This document shows positions 13,401-26,381 of a DNA stretch of 64,000 bases, in pieces (within the stretch, counting starts at the first letter, position 1; the number at the start of each line of letters is the position of its first letter). Origin of the DNA: Dirofilaria immitis (taxonomy: Eukaryota > Nematoda > Chromadorea > Rhabditida > Onchocercidae). Made by a program: the position numbers and the translations under genes. The notes under the pieces are model-generated. The model was not told the origin of the DNA and made no database searches. It saw only the letters and a program-made list of their open reading frames with translations. The stretch lies in the NCBI GenBank assembly GCA_024305405.1, contig JAKNDB010000087.1, positions 3,908,501 through 3,972,500 of the forward strand. Direction: 5' to 3'.

Positions 13401-15835
13401 GTCTTTTAAAATTCTCTTCAAATCACTCTAACTAATTCACTTCATTTCCAGGTTGTATTGCAGTTAAATTAATCTATAATTGAAATAAACAATGACAAAA
13501 TCAAATAGTTGACATAATATTTTTAATAATTTTTAGCATGATGCCACCTTCAGTTGTTCATGTTCATCACTTCTTTTTAATACGGTCTTTCTAAAATTGA
13601 ATGATTGAATGATTTATACTTTGAAAAATCCTAAAATATTCACAGCAAAAATTTTAGAATTTCAGAAATTTCAAAAAAAAATTCTTGCGTTAGCTTAGAG
13701 ATTTATCAAAAGTTGTAATAGACGATTTAGTAGTTTTTTCACTGTCTTTTGAGATTCAAATATTTGTTTGGTTCATAATAATAGACAAATCAATAAAATC
13801 GATAATAATATAATGATGAAATCAAAACAAACCATTGCGTTAAAGGATCATCCTTTAAAGTAAAATTTAAAACTGATTTTGCTAATATTTGCTGTTATAT
13901 TTCAATATTTTTAAAAATATTTTAAGATAAACAACAAGAGTTATTTCAATTAACTTACTATCTATTGTAAGATGTGACATAAGAATATTTGAACTTTCTG
14001 AAAATGAGAGTCAAATGAGGGCTTCCTGCAATTACTGTTTGTCAATCCAAAAGAATGAATATGAAATATGAAAATAAAACTTGCTACATTTCCTGCAAAT
14101 CACAATTGTATTCGATCGATCCGACAAAATAAACTATTTAATCCAATATATATGTTTATTACATTTATATTGAGTACGACAAATGTCTGTTAGAAGTTTA
14201 AATATGTTAATTTGATCAAATATGATAAAATTATGATATCATATAAAATTTTAAAGAAATGTATAAAATGAGAGGAATAAGGAAGTAATAAAGTGAAATA
14301 TTCTAATTTATGTTCTGAGAAGTATTTCTCTCATTTTTTCTGTGCCATAATTCTTCGATTAAATTGACCTTCGAATACTGCTTGAAAATAAATGATATTG
14401 TATTGTATTGCACATTCACTTATTAAATGATGGATCTTCAACCTTCCTTCTCTATCGTTTTTACGTTTTTACTTTGACATAAAAGGAACTTGTTTCATCA
14501 TTTTTTTTGATTCAATTCAAAATTTGTTTTGTTGTCACGTTTATTCACTCTATTTAAACTGCTTTTTTAATTAAACAAAGTGAATACTTATCCCAAAAAA
14601 TTCATTCTTTTTATCTCTCAATTTATCATGATATTTATCTTTCCATCTCATTTAATTTTTGTTAATTTCTCTATTTCAATATTACAATTCTTAAGATTTT
14701 CCTAAGTATTCTCTTCCTTTCTGAAGTGAATACTTATCTCATATCAATATGTGTCTAATATTTTAATCGTACCAATTTTTTATCAAACGCTAATTTATAT
14801 CTAATTTATCATAAATTTTTTCATGAAAAAGCGATAGTAATTTGTTCGTGTATTTTTATAAGTTTATTTCTATTTGATCATCTCATCTTCTACTATAAAG
14901 ATCCGTTTGGAAAGAAGAAGCATATAAATATTTTTGTTTTTCGATTTATATTTATAAATAATATATAATAATAAGAGCATTTTCCACATTTGAATGTGAT
15001 ATACCAATTTCAAGTTAGAATTAACTGTACACTAAAAGACAGACACTACGAATACCTTTTTTTCAAATGATCAATAATATGCAGTATAGAAATGTGAAAA
15101 TATTTTTCCGTGATCAGTGAACGATTGATCAGTGAACGATTCGAGCTAAAAATCAGTTCTCGTCATTACAATTAATAACGTTGATAATGATAATAATGGT
15201 TTAATAACTAAATCAAAATTTTTAAAAAGCAAATGCAGCATTCACGATTGATCGAACCCTACAGCGCGAGATAATTAGGCTCACAGATTATGATATTATT
15301 CAATCAGCAGTAGAAATGATGTATCGTTTATTAACTTTTATAAAATTATCTATTATGTTTCTTACTAACTGAATTCTTGAAGCTCCTGTTTAAATGATAA
15401 TTTTCTAAATTAATTAAAAAAATTTCTTATTTTTATACATCGGAATCATAAGAAAATGCAATCTCTGCATGCTTGATATCAACTTTAAATTATGTGCTTA
15501 TCAAAAAATTTCAACTTGAAATTTTCTATCATCCATATAAAAATTAAACTTTAATGCAGTTTTTAGAGGTCACGTATACTTCTCATATGTATAAAATTTC
15601 TTTTTTTTGATCTGTAAAATACAATATTTTTAGAAGCATGTATAATTAGTAAGGAAAACAGTTCTATGTGAAAAATTATTCAAATTAACAGCATTGATTT
15701 TTCAGATAATTTCTTCAAACAAAATTTGCTGCTTCCACAATGCCTATATACAGAACATTGAAAAAAATTGAATAGAATAATACCGAGAATATGTAGTGAA
15801 AATTAAGAAATCTCAGAAGTGTTGTCAATTTGAAC
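10474..15835. other. 5.3 kb gene desert
   Basis: Between the 3' end of the WDR31 gene and the TMEM144 gene I see no exon series, RNA gene or large repeat on either strand. The small overlapping ORFs at 12021-12297 have no support. The 5' regulatory region of the TMEM144 gene presumably lies in the last kilobase. Confidence 0.55.
15111..15140. repeat. perfect 15-bp tandem duplication
   Basis: TGATCAGTGAACGAT occurs twice in direct tandem. It lies about 700 bp upstream of the TMEM144 start codon. Confidence 0.85.
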
Positions 15836-15841
15836 TTTCAG
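15836..15841 (+). promoter_or_regulatory. probable trans-splice acceptor of the TMEM144 gene
   Basis: TTTCAG ends at 15841, only 10 bases before the ATG at 15852. No upstream exon is evident. This is the typical layout of a spliced-leader acceptor. Confidence 0.6.
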
Positions 15842-15851
15842 AAGGAGAAAA

Positions 15852-18837
15852 ATGAATGAAACACTAGTCGGATTCACAGCCTGTATCATATCATGTATTG
15901 CTTTTGGCTTTATGTTTGCGCCACTACGTATTTTTGATTGCAAAGATGGTAGTAATTTGCTTCGTTATCCTTCATATAATTTGTTATTTGCATATTTCAC
16001 TGTTAACAAAAACATTTGTAAGTAGTAATTTAATATTATTAACTACATTTTCCTTTTTCTTTATAATTATAGGATTATATGTACAGTGGATACAATGCAC
16101 CGTTGTATTCGTCATCGGTTTTATAATTAACATTGTAAGAGGCTTTCCAGCCTTTAATCCGATTGCTATGATTGGTGGTTTACTGTTCGCAACAGTTAAG
16201 TAACTTCATGTTTTTATGATTTTTCGTGATCGCAAATGAATTTTATATAATGTCGCAGAAATCCATTGAGTTTGATACAACTGCTTTTGAAACAATAAAA
16301 ATACAATTAGTAAACAGGATATTTAGAGATTTAGAGGCTTAACAACTTCTCTGAGGATTCGTTTCTCATTACTGACAATATCTGGCCAGAACAGTAATGT
16401 AATAAAACCGATTAAAGGATTTTTTCTTTTTGCAATTTAATCTTTCAGATGTTTGTTTTCATTAAAACAACTTAACTTTAGGCAATATAGCATCAGTCCC
16501 GATAATTAATCACCTTGGCATCGGTGTTGGCATGCTAGTGTGGAGTTCTGTACAGGCATGTATTTCTATCCAGCTAGAAGAAAAACAATGGACATTGGAC
16601 AATCTTTTTTTCTATCTTCTTTGACCAGCTAATCCATCTGATCATCGAGAAATAAAATTTTTCGCAATATTAGGTATTAGTTGGCTGGGGAGTGGCACGA
16701 TTTGGTTTCTTCGGTACACGTTCGCAGTTGGTTCACAATAATACAATGAATGCCCTTGGATTATTCTTTGTTCTACTCAGGTATACTTGTTTTGATAAAC
16801 AGGGAATGATTTTTGAGATAGATGCAGAAAATTGAACATCAGCGATCACCCCAGTAATCAATCACTTTTTATTTCGTTGATTGCAAACTTTTAATAAAAT
16901 TCATGCTTGCACTACATTAGTATGTGCTCATTTGATATGTCAATTTTTTTAAAACTATTTCTAATAATTGAATATCGATTTTTTAAAATTACTTTTATAT
17001 ATTTTCACATGCATAATTCTTGTGCACTAAGTAAGAATGCCATATTTTGCATTTAAGATTATAGGCAAAATTTATTATAAAGGCGATCTTTAATCTATTA
17101 TTTTTCGACCTGATAAACAGCAGTAAGAGTCATTTTGGTCACTAATAAAAGAGAAATCGATATGAACCCAGTGAATTGGAAAAAGTTCAAAAACGTTTTT
17201 TCTGAAGCATCTGTTGCATCCGATAATGAGATATTAGTGGAAAATAGAAGCACTATAGCTGTAGATTCAAAATCCATTCTGATCTGAATATCCTTTTTTG
17301 CAGTGGATTCATGTTTGTTTTCGTGAAACACAAGAGCCAACAACGACATGTTGTAGATGGCTCAACAACTGTAGAAAATAGCGTTATTTTAATGCAGCAA
17401 ATTGGAGGGAATTCGATACGTACGCAAACTAATAACAGTTTGTACAAACTGACGTCTCATTTAACGAAGGAAAAAATGGGGTAAATTTCAATGTATAAAC
17501 ATGCATGAACGAAGTATACAAACAAATTACTCCCTTGTGCTATTAATTAACCTGTGCTGAAATTTATATGCAAATGTTTCTGATGTAAATACTATCTCCA
17601 TGATCCTTATCAGTTCGTTCGAATTCATTAATAGTTTTTTTAATTTCAATTTTTCGTTATATAATTTATTATAACTATTCGCATAATTATTTTCCTTTCT
17701 GTGATAATTTTGACCGCATCGGCTAGGAAACCATATGACTGGTTAACTGGTTGTCATTTACAAAACACGTAAATCATTCAGGAGCCAAGATTATGTCTAT
17801 TTCGAAATGACAAATTTAATTTTGTGAATTCTATTTTAAAACAAGAATATGGCATTTTTAAAATACTGCATGATTCACTTCTAGATATCTCGGGTTATCT
17901 GTATTTTTGGGAATTCTTCATGGTCTGATGATGACACCTATAGTATACATCCAAGATAATGATCCAAATGCATCTCCTAATGGTCAGTATTCCATTTCTA
18001 ATCCATCAATCTTAATTGCTCGATCATTGGAAAGATTCAAGCTTTTTCGTTTCTAATTTTAGTCCTGGATTATGTTTTCGCACATTTCTGTACAGTATTT
18101 GCCTGTTCAACTGTATATTTTATTGGCTACTGCATCTGGATGAGAGATCGCACATATGCTCCAGCAGAACTAGTAATTTTTTCATTTACTGACCAATGGC
18201 TACGACTTTAAGCTTTGTTGCATGCTATCGAAGCATTCTATTGGAAAGCCCTGCGAGGATGAAATAAACATTAGAAGATATCCCACCTATCCTTTCTTCT
18301 TTAATCTTACCTGATTTTCCTACCATTATAATGAGAAAAAAAAGACAAGAGGTCAACAGAGTTTCGAAATCTAGATACTACCCTCCACTGCTTATGGAAT
18401 ATTGTGGTGTATTGGAATGACGTTGTGGTTCGTTTCAAATCGTATGCTATCACAAACTGTTAGCTTCCCAATCACAACGCGGGTTTGTTTCATTTCATGC
18501 AATATTATAAAGTGCATAGAGCGGATTATTAGAAAATGAAATTAATATCAAGTGGCCATTATTTTTTGTACGATTTTCAGTTACCGTCAACGATTGAGTC
18601 CTAGCGGATGTGCTGCTTTTTAAGGATGTTACGGTAAGCGAATCTTTCCGAGATTTTTTAAAATTTGGTATGTTAGAAATGCTTTTGGGAATGATTAAAT
18701 CTGCATATTAAATTAAAACAAAAAAATTTGTTGATAATCACTGCCTTTTTCAGGGCAAGAAAAACTTGATAGTCACGTTTTCGGCAGTTGCCATTGGTTT
18801 AATTGGTGTACTATTAATTGCATTTTCGAATCAATAG
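15852..18837 (+). CDS. TMEM144-family multi-pass membrane protein
   Basis: A predicted ten-helix transporter-like protein of the TMEM144 (DUF1632/EamA-like) family; the substrate of the family is not established. Diagnostic segments in order are GFMFAPLRIFD, FPAFNPIAMIGG, GNIASVPIINHLGIG, VGWGVARFGFFG, FLGILHGLMMTPIVYIQD, DYVFAHF, TAYGILWCIGMTLWFVSN and VSFPI. Exons are 15852-15948, 16073-16194, 16482-16555, 16674-16780, 17304-17480, 17885-17982, 18063-18172, 18375-18482, 18581-18633 and 18754-18837. The exon starting at 17304 encodes a long hydrophilic loop. The intron after 16555 starts with GC. Two one-base problems exist: at the donor near 16194 (ACAGTTAAG where ACAGGTTAAG would restore the frame) and at about 18599-18601 in the segment reading STIES then LADVLLFKD. 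The rest of the frame is intact, so the gene is probably functional. Confidence 0.88.
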
Positions 18838-20884
18838 ACCAAAAATTTTGAAAAGAATACAGCATACAACAATGTAATAATTAGGAAGGAATATTTCCGA
18901 AATGTTTCGAGCCAGGTTATTAGATTATAAAAGCCATATGCTTCTTTAATTTATTTACATGATAATGCACTTATCACTGGAAAAAGTATTCGATAATATA
19001 TTACGCATCGGCGAAGCTAGCGAAATGATGAAATATATTATCATTTCAATAGCTTCAAAATACCGCTATTAACCTCGAAAACCAGTAAATTAATTTGAAA
19101 ATGTGGTCAATTTCCAAAGACCAAAGAATTGTAAAACAGCAAATCGAGAAAATCTGTCAACTTTCCTAGAAGATGATGTGGACGGACTGCTTATTAAGTC
19201 TCACTGCTAGCGAAGTCATCTGCTTTTTGAAATTCTTAACAATTTGATATCATTTTAGCGGTAAGAAGAGCAAAGATACAAAAATCACCAGCTTTGATAA
19301 GAATTTCTTGTCGAAGACTTGACATTCCCTTCAGCACTTAGAGTAGAATACAGAATCTTCCAGTCGGGTTTAGATAAACATTTATGAAATAAAAATCACA
19401 CATACTGGAGATAAAAAAATTACGAAACGGCTTTCTCGAAAAACCATAGAGAGACAGGACCGTTCCTGAAGTATGAACAATTTTCTCGATAATTTTTGAC
19501 ATATATAGATCACTGCTACTTGATAGCAAAATCGGAAATGTGCCTAGTTGCATATGTTGCTGAAAAGCAGCAGAGAAATTGCAGATACATTACAAATACG
19601 ATCATCCTGCATTGCTTGCAAGAATTTCTATAGGTTTGTAAAAACTGTGGGAATATTTGTAAAAATATCTAACAGGAACCAAATCAGATTATTTCGTTTT
19701 TATACTGCTGAAAATAAGCCAAATTTTTAATAAGCTTCGAAGAATTATGTCTATTTCTCATTGAAAAAAAGTTGTCAAATACCTACAGTGCAAAATAAGA
19801 TTTTCGATTAAAACTAATACTTTATACATCTATCTTTTCAAATGCCGAAATCTTTACTTTATCTCCCTGTATGTTCTGTATATAAATACTAATCCCTAAA
19901 TCAGACACAAAATATATTTGCTTACGGTAGCGTAAATTTAAACCATAAGCAGCGATAGAATACTTCTCGAACTTTAAAATTTTTCTAAAAAATTGAGTGG
20001 CTGAATTAGAAAGTAACTCTGTCTTCTCTTTTGCAATTTATCAGTAACCTAAACAATAATTTTCATAGTGAAGGAAGCGACTCTAAAACATGAAAATATG
20101 TTTTGAAGAGTTTTACTATAATTTATGTTACACAAAAACAGCTAATGACTTTAATAATAAAGTAATTAAGAAGCATTGTGCTGAGATCAATTACATCTTT
20201 TTAGTTTCTGATCAAGAGACGCAGTAATATCACGATCATTAGCATTAATTAAGTCGTGGAACTAACTGATTTCTTAACATATATATGAAAAATTATTTTT
20301 AATTTTCATTTGCAACTTTTCTTGTTTCTTCCTCTTTCATCTATTCTATGAGCAGTGATTGAAAAAAACACTTGATTAAAGATAAAAGTGCAATTAAAGT
20401 TTCAGACATTATAAGAATCAGCAAATCGAATACTCAAACAATATTGTTCAAGATTTTTGGACTTGTCTGGTTTCTAGAAATACTTCTTAAATAATTTGCA
20501 TGATTTTGATCCCAGATGAATTCCTGGATGAAGTCTCATTAATTTTTTAGCAAATAATTCCGTTTTGATTAAAACTCAAGGTTTAAATATACTTGTTATC
20601 ACTATTTATGAAAAATGATTTGATGAAATGAAAAATATGCTTCTGAACAATGACCGAGAGGAATGTAGACTGAGACAAAAATTTTGCTCTAATGCCCACA
20701 ATATTCGATAAATAATTAGTACATTTGAGTAATCAATCCTACAGTTACGTTTTATTCACAGGTTAAATAGAACTGAAAAAGAAAAACACCTTTCAGAATA
20801 TTGTATAGAGTTTAAAAAATTAATATATTTTTCAAATCAATTCGAAATCTATATGTATAGAGGACGATATAACCAACCATTACA
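18838..20884. other. convergent intergenic region
   Basis: Separates the 3' ends of the TMEM144 gene (+) and the CDK11 gene (-). Short ORFs on both strands at 19338-19730 have no splice or motif support. I see no repeat or RNA gene. Confidence 0.5.
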
Positions 20885-23800
20885 TCATTTGCTGAATTTT
20901 GGAGCTACATCAAATTTTAATGCAAAACTTGTTGATGTTTCTTTCTTCGGCTCTACCTTCAAGCCCTTGTATAGCTTCGCATTTTGTACCTGGAAATAAA
21001 AAAATGCTATGACTGTTAAAATAATAACTAGAAATAACTGTTAAAATACTCTAGTTATCCAACAGCTGTCCAGAACATAAAAAAGCAATAAACAGCTGTC
21101 CAGAACATAAAAAAAGCAATAAAATGATTTTGAGTTGCCAAGCAAATCGCGAAATGCTTAACGAAAACAATAAAACAGTTATAACATATCTTGCATAGAA
21201 ATCTTCTACAAACTGACTTCTTTAGATGAAGATTTTGTAATCGGCGTCTTCACAATCAATTTTCCTAATTCACTTTTTGCGGGCCATGTTGGAAACATCT
21301 CTGGGGGTGTGGGAGGCGGATAACGCTCGAACCAATCATGAGTCAATGCTTCATGAGCAGAAATTCGTTTGGCTGGATCGTAAGTCAATAATCTGAAATA
21401 AAAGTTTAAAATAATTTTTTTATTTTTGATGATTCTGGAACATTACCTAAAAACATGAGTAACGAAATCACGAGTAATAATTTATAGCACGATGAACAGC
21501 TTAAACATTCAACGAACGTACTCCTTAATAAATTCTAATCCTCTCTCATCGACTAAATTTGCTGGAAATTTCTTTTCTAATTCTCCTGCATCATGATGTT
21601 CAAAACTTGTTTTCCTTGGACCGGGAAGGCTGCTATAACCAGGCCAGAGATTATCATTCAGAGTCCCCAGATCCTGAATTTTATATTGAATAAATATTAT
21701 TTTTGAGAATAGCAAGTATAATAACTATTTGTTTTCAGCACTGCACTTCAAAATCAATTTATGAACCTCAATTTTCTTGCCAACACACTTTGTTATCAAA
21801 ATCAGCAAAATCCAAATTCCCACCAAGAAATTGCATTTAGAACGATCTAACAAAAGCAGTGACTGAATTATTTGTTAAATGAAGAAATGCAAAGAAGCCA
21901 AGTCATGGTCAGGAAAGCAATAAAAATAGAGAATATTGTCCAAAAACTATTCAAATCAGAATATCCAAATTCTTTACCTTATATGAAGGAAAAATAGACT
22001 GTATATAAGCGAAAATTTGATGATCAGTTAACATCGTATAACAATATTTAGTGCAAAAGATATGAAAAATCAAACTTACAGTAAAAATTTTATTAATCTG
22101 ATCCATTTCGCCCTTTCCAGGAAACAACGGTTTTAACTTTATGAATTCAGCAAAAATACAACCGCAAGACCACATATCGACGGCTGTTGAATATTCCTAC
22201 AACCGATTCACTTAAGCATAGAATGCAACTCAATAATTCGAAGAAATCGACAAAGAGATTTACCTTAACACCCAGCAATAATTCAGGAGCTCTATACCAT
22301 AACGTAACAACGATAGGTGTGTATGGCTTGAGAGGATCTCCAAATTCACGTGACAAGCCAAAATCGCCGATCTAAAATCAAAACAACGTCTTGCAAAAAA
22401 AAAACTTGGATTTTGAAAAGAAATTTGAAGGTCCATGAAAATACAATGTAGGAATGAACTCTCTAAAGCAAACCTTTAAGATTCCTTTATGTGATAAAAG
22501 AAGATTTGATGTTTTCAAATCTCGATGCAAAAATCCATTCATCATGCATGTGTGCCACACCGGAAAGCAGTTGATAAAGTAAAGTCTTCACTTCACCTGC
22601 AACATTCAAATCTTGATTAATATGATATATTATAAAGAAAAAATAAAACTCCTGAGGAAAAAACCTGCATAGGGCAATTACAAATTTGACTGAAAATCGA
22701 ATAAATTAAAAACTGCATAAATATATCAACAAACTAGAAGTTGCTTAATAAATTATTGGCTTTTCAGATTCGATTTAGAGGAAAAAGCTTTTAAAACAAA
22801 CGATAGCTAATGGCTCCTCAAATATTTCAAAAATTACCCGTTCTGAAACGTTTTCCACGTGAATACATAGTATCCATGAGACTTTTCATATCATGTTCAA
22901 CATATTCCATAACTAAATAAATTTTATCCATATTTGAACCGATTACTATTTCCTGCAACAGTCAAAATTTGAAACTAATTTGCAAAAAATATATGCAAAA
23001 AAATTTGTAAAAAATATATGTAAAAAAATTTGCGAAAAAAATTTAATAACTTAATACTAAGATTAACTAACCTGAACATTAACAATATTAGGATGATTAC
23101 CAGCTTTCAGAAGCATGTTAATTTCACGTAGCGATGTGATTGGAAAACCTTCTTTTCTTTTTCCATCTTTAAACGTTTTAATGCAACTATTTCATCTGAA
23201 AGGTGACAAAATTTATAAGTTTAAATAAATTCACGACCACATAAAAATGAAAAATAGATGATCAACGTCAGAGCGAAATCAGGGAATCTAAAAGTGAAGA
23301 TTACCAAAAATAAAATATCAGCGTCAAAATAACCTGTTTTTTTTCCTTAGCACGATAAACAACACCAAAAGTGCCTTCTTCAATACGATTCAAACATTCA
23401 AATTCAGCAACATTTCGGCATCCATTAATACCGGGATAATAAACGGGCAGCTTAGTAATTAGCCGCTTTTGCTGTTCTTCCTCGAGTCTAAAATATAATG
23501 CGGTGAACTCTCAAATTTTTACAACTGGAAGAACATGAAATATTGAATTATATAAATGTTCCTAAATGCATAAAAATAAGTTAACCTAGTTCGTGTTTCC
23601 GGCGAAAAATTAGCCATCTGTTCCTCATCAAACTCCAGTAAATCCATACTATCCTCATCCAAATCACGTAAAATTACGTCACTTTCCGCATCTAAATTAA
23701 TTATTTGTAAATCATGTTTACTAAAAACTTGCTAACGTTATATCATTCGTAAAAGTCATTTACTGAAGCTTTTATAATGAATAACAGATTTATTCAAAAT

Positions 23801-26369
23801 AAATGCTAAACAGAAATACCTGAAGTACTATCCACAATTATTTCTGTCTTGTCTTTCATACTAGGAAGTTTGATTTCGCTTTTTTCCTCTTGTTCATCTT
23901 CTGGATCACTGTCGAACTTCGAATACTTTGATGGGCCTACCGGCGTGGCTACAGAAAACAAGAGAAATCCAAATAATATTTTGTATTCTAACAAAAATTT
24001 AAAAAAATCAATCCGGTTAAAGAGAAATTCGAATTCTCAAACTAAAAAAACAAACCTTTTGTGAAATCACTGGTTGCTCTTCATGCATTTCGTCTGCACT
24101 AATCGCTTTGTCAAATTTATTACTATGTGTTTCAGCATGTGCTTCAGGTACTTTTTTTCCACTGTTTTTCCTGTATCATCACTGGTATTTGTTGCTGTCA
24201 TCTCTAAATAATCAGCTAATATTAAAATGGCACTTTTAAGCTATGAAAATTTTCGTAATTGCTTTATAACTTAAACTATTTTAACAAAACAAACCTATTC
24301 CGATCCCATCAATTTTTTCTATATGCAATTTTTTAACGGGAGTTCTGCCTCGAGAGCTACACCAGCTCGCTTAGGACTTATGTTAACTTCACGTTTACGT
24401 GGAGATCGGCTGAAAAACGACATGTAAAATATGCGTCTTATAAATAAGATAGTCTCTAGATGTCATTTTCTTTACCATTCACCACACCATTAATGAAATG
24501 ATTTTAAGCTATCCTAACCTTTCTCATTTCATTCCACGATTCTTTTAGAAAACTTTTCGGAGATTTAACTCCAACATTTCTTGCGAGTATCGAATTTTCG
24601 CTTCAGTTGTGAAAACTCGTAATTACAATCATTAAAAAGAACAGAGCAAAGAATAATAATAACCCTTTGTTTGCATCCTTCGCATGATGCAGTCGTTCTG
24701 TTTTGAACTCATTGTAATTTTCACGTTCTTTGTAAGACGTTTTTGTGGATGAAGGTTTCTGGGCTGATTTTGATTCTGGTAAAACTACACGACCAGCAAG
24801 CCGCGATTCATGTTCTCGCGACTGTTGATGTTTGCCTGATATGTGATGCTTATGAGTCTAAAACAGTGAATTCGGTGAAGAGTGTACACTTTAAAAATAA
24901 AATGAATGATTTTGAAAATTTAAGTGATATATTCTTCTTTTTCAACAATGACTGATAGATCTCAAAAAAAGATTACCTCACGAGAATCATAGTCTCTGCT
25001 GATATAATCAGCATGTGTGTGCTTCTCATGCTTCCGTTCTTTGTGCCAATGTTTCTCGTCTCTCGCTTTTTCCGGTTTTCTAACTTTTTCAGTGAGTCCT
25101 CCACGTTCACGTTCCCTGTACTCATGAGAGCGAGCAAAATGATTGCGCTGTTTTACAACCTAAAAGAGATAATAAGGAAACAAAATACAAAGAAAATGAT
25201 ATATAGCAGCTGGGAAGATCATTTCTAAGAAAATGAACAGTGAATTTATTACAAAGAAAATAAGAGCTGAGCGAGAGAGCATCTGTTAATCGTTAAATAA
25301 GAACATCCACACTAGCTACTTAGATTTTTTAAAAACCTTAAGCACTAACGAAAAATCATAAAGAAGGAATACAAAGATTAATTAGGGAATAATATGATAA
25401 ATAAACGAAAAACACCGTTTTAAAATTAAAATATGCAACTCTAAGCAAAAATGGAAAACTACTTTCTACTATTATTTTTATTTCGCATAATTACACTACA
25501 ATATACAAACCGATTCTTTAGGTTGTATGGAAAACATTTCTTCATCATCACTTGAGCCAACTATATTAGATGTTAATTTTGATGACTTTTTATTTTAGGA
25601 GATGCCGATTGTATTTTTGACTTCGATTTCTTATCAATATTAGTGATTGTAATTGAAACTGATGATGTGCTACCATGTTCCACTTCGATAACTTCACGCT
25701 TCAACAATGAAGAACTGCTCAGCACATTACGTCTTTCCAATAATTTTTGACGTAATCGAGCTTCTTCACCCTCTGAAACAGGTAAGAGAATTCAGTAGAA
25801 ACAGATACTTTATACATTACTGCTTAAAAACGAGTGAATCAGACTGATCGACAGATTTCAGCCATCTGCGCATGTAATATATGCAAGTTTCACAGCGAGA
25901 TATGATTTACAGACATGATCGAAATGAGTAGCAAAACTCAACGTCTGCAAACTGCTGACAAAAACTAACCAACATCACTAGATGAAGATGATGAATGTTT
26001 CTGCCGTCTTTTTTCATTTCTATATTATGATGACTCGGATCTGAACTATTACAAGAAATAATTTGTCGCTCAACGGAAGTGCTATCTTCTGAAATCCGTG
26101 TAATATGAACATTATTTTAGTTATTACATTATTTATCCTGAGTTACCTTAATAGTTCTTCCTGCATTCGAAAAAAACCTTTTACTTCAAAAATGATGACA
26201 GCTGAAAGAAAGTTAGCGAGAAAAAGTGAAATTTCATGGAACACAATGTGTCATATCTCACTCTGCGTAATCGAACACAAAATAAACCTGAGCTTTTTCT
26301 ATCATCATCGATGGCACCTTCCTCTCTATCACTATCTGTGTACTGTCCATCGTCAGATGGAGAATTCAT
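20885..26369 (-). CDS. cdk-11: cyclin-dependent kinase 11 (PITSLRE) orthologue
   Basis: A Ser/Thr kinase of the CDK11/PITSLRE family, which works with L-type cyclins in transcription, pre-mRNA splicing and mitosis. The N-terminal half (exons 26369-26288, 26088-25970, 25772-25511, 25158-24977, 24857-24664, about 24606-24523, a fragment around 24410-24295, 24203-24056, 23948-23820, 23691-23586) is Arg/Glu/Lys/Ser-rich, as in CDK11. The kinase domain follows in exons from about 23490 ([15 protein letters not shown]), 23195-23072 ([12 protein letters not shown] and the namesake PITSLRE), 22952-22838 ([15 protein letters not shown]), 22596-22474 ([15 protein letters not shown]), 22371-22264 ([20 protein letters not shown]), 22196-22080 ([11 protein letters not shown]), 21673-21522, 21392-21218 ([10 protein letters not shown]) and 20989-20885, which ends FALKF plus nine residues. 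ATG 26369 follows a TTTCAG acceptor by six bases. At least six one-base indels break the printed frame, mostly in homopolymers, for example 22529-22533, 23153-23156, 23337-23344, 24152-24158 and 25587-25591. Confidence 0.93.
21061..21120. repeat. 30-bp tandem duplication in the last cdk-11 intron
   Basis: A 30-base unit beginning AACAGCTGTCCAGAACATAA occurs twice in tandem, differing only in the length of an A run. It lies between the last two exons. Confidence 0.85.
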
Positions 26370-26375
26370 TCCTTC

Positions 26376-26381
26376 CTGAAA
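26376..26381 (-). promoter_or_regulatory. probable trans-splice acceptor of cdk-11
   Basis: On the minus strand TTTCAG directly precedes GAAGGA and the ATG at 26369. There is no coding exon upstream, so spliced-leader addition here is likely. Confidence 0.6.

Noticed and set aside
17098..17447. Two minus-strand ORFs within the TMEM144 gene
   Set aside because: They are antisense to an intron and to the plus-strand loop-encoding exon at 17304-17480, whose frame and splice phases fit the gene.
21206..21217. Stop codon at 21206 as the cdk-11 terminus
   Set aside because: A GTCAGT donor at 21217 joins in phase to the exon 20989-20885, which ends in an FALKF tail like the CDK11 C-terminus.
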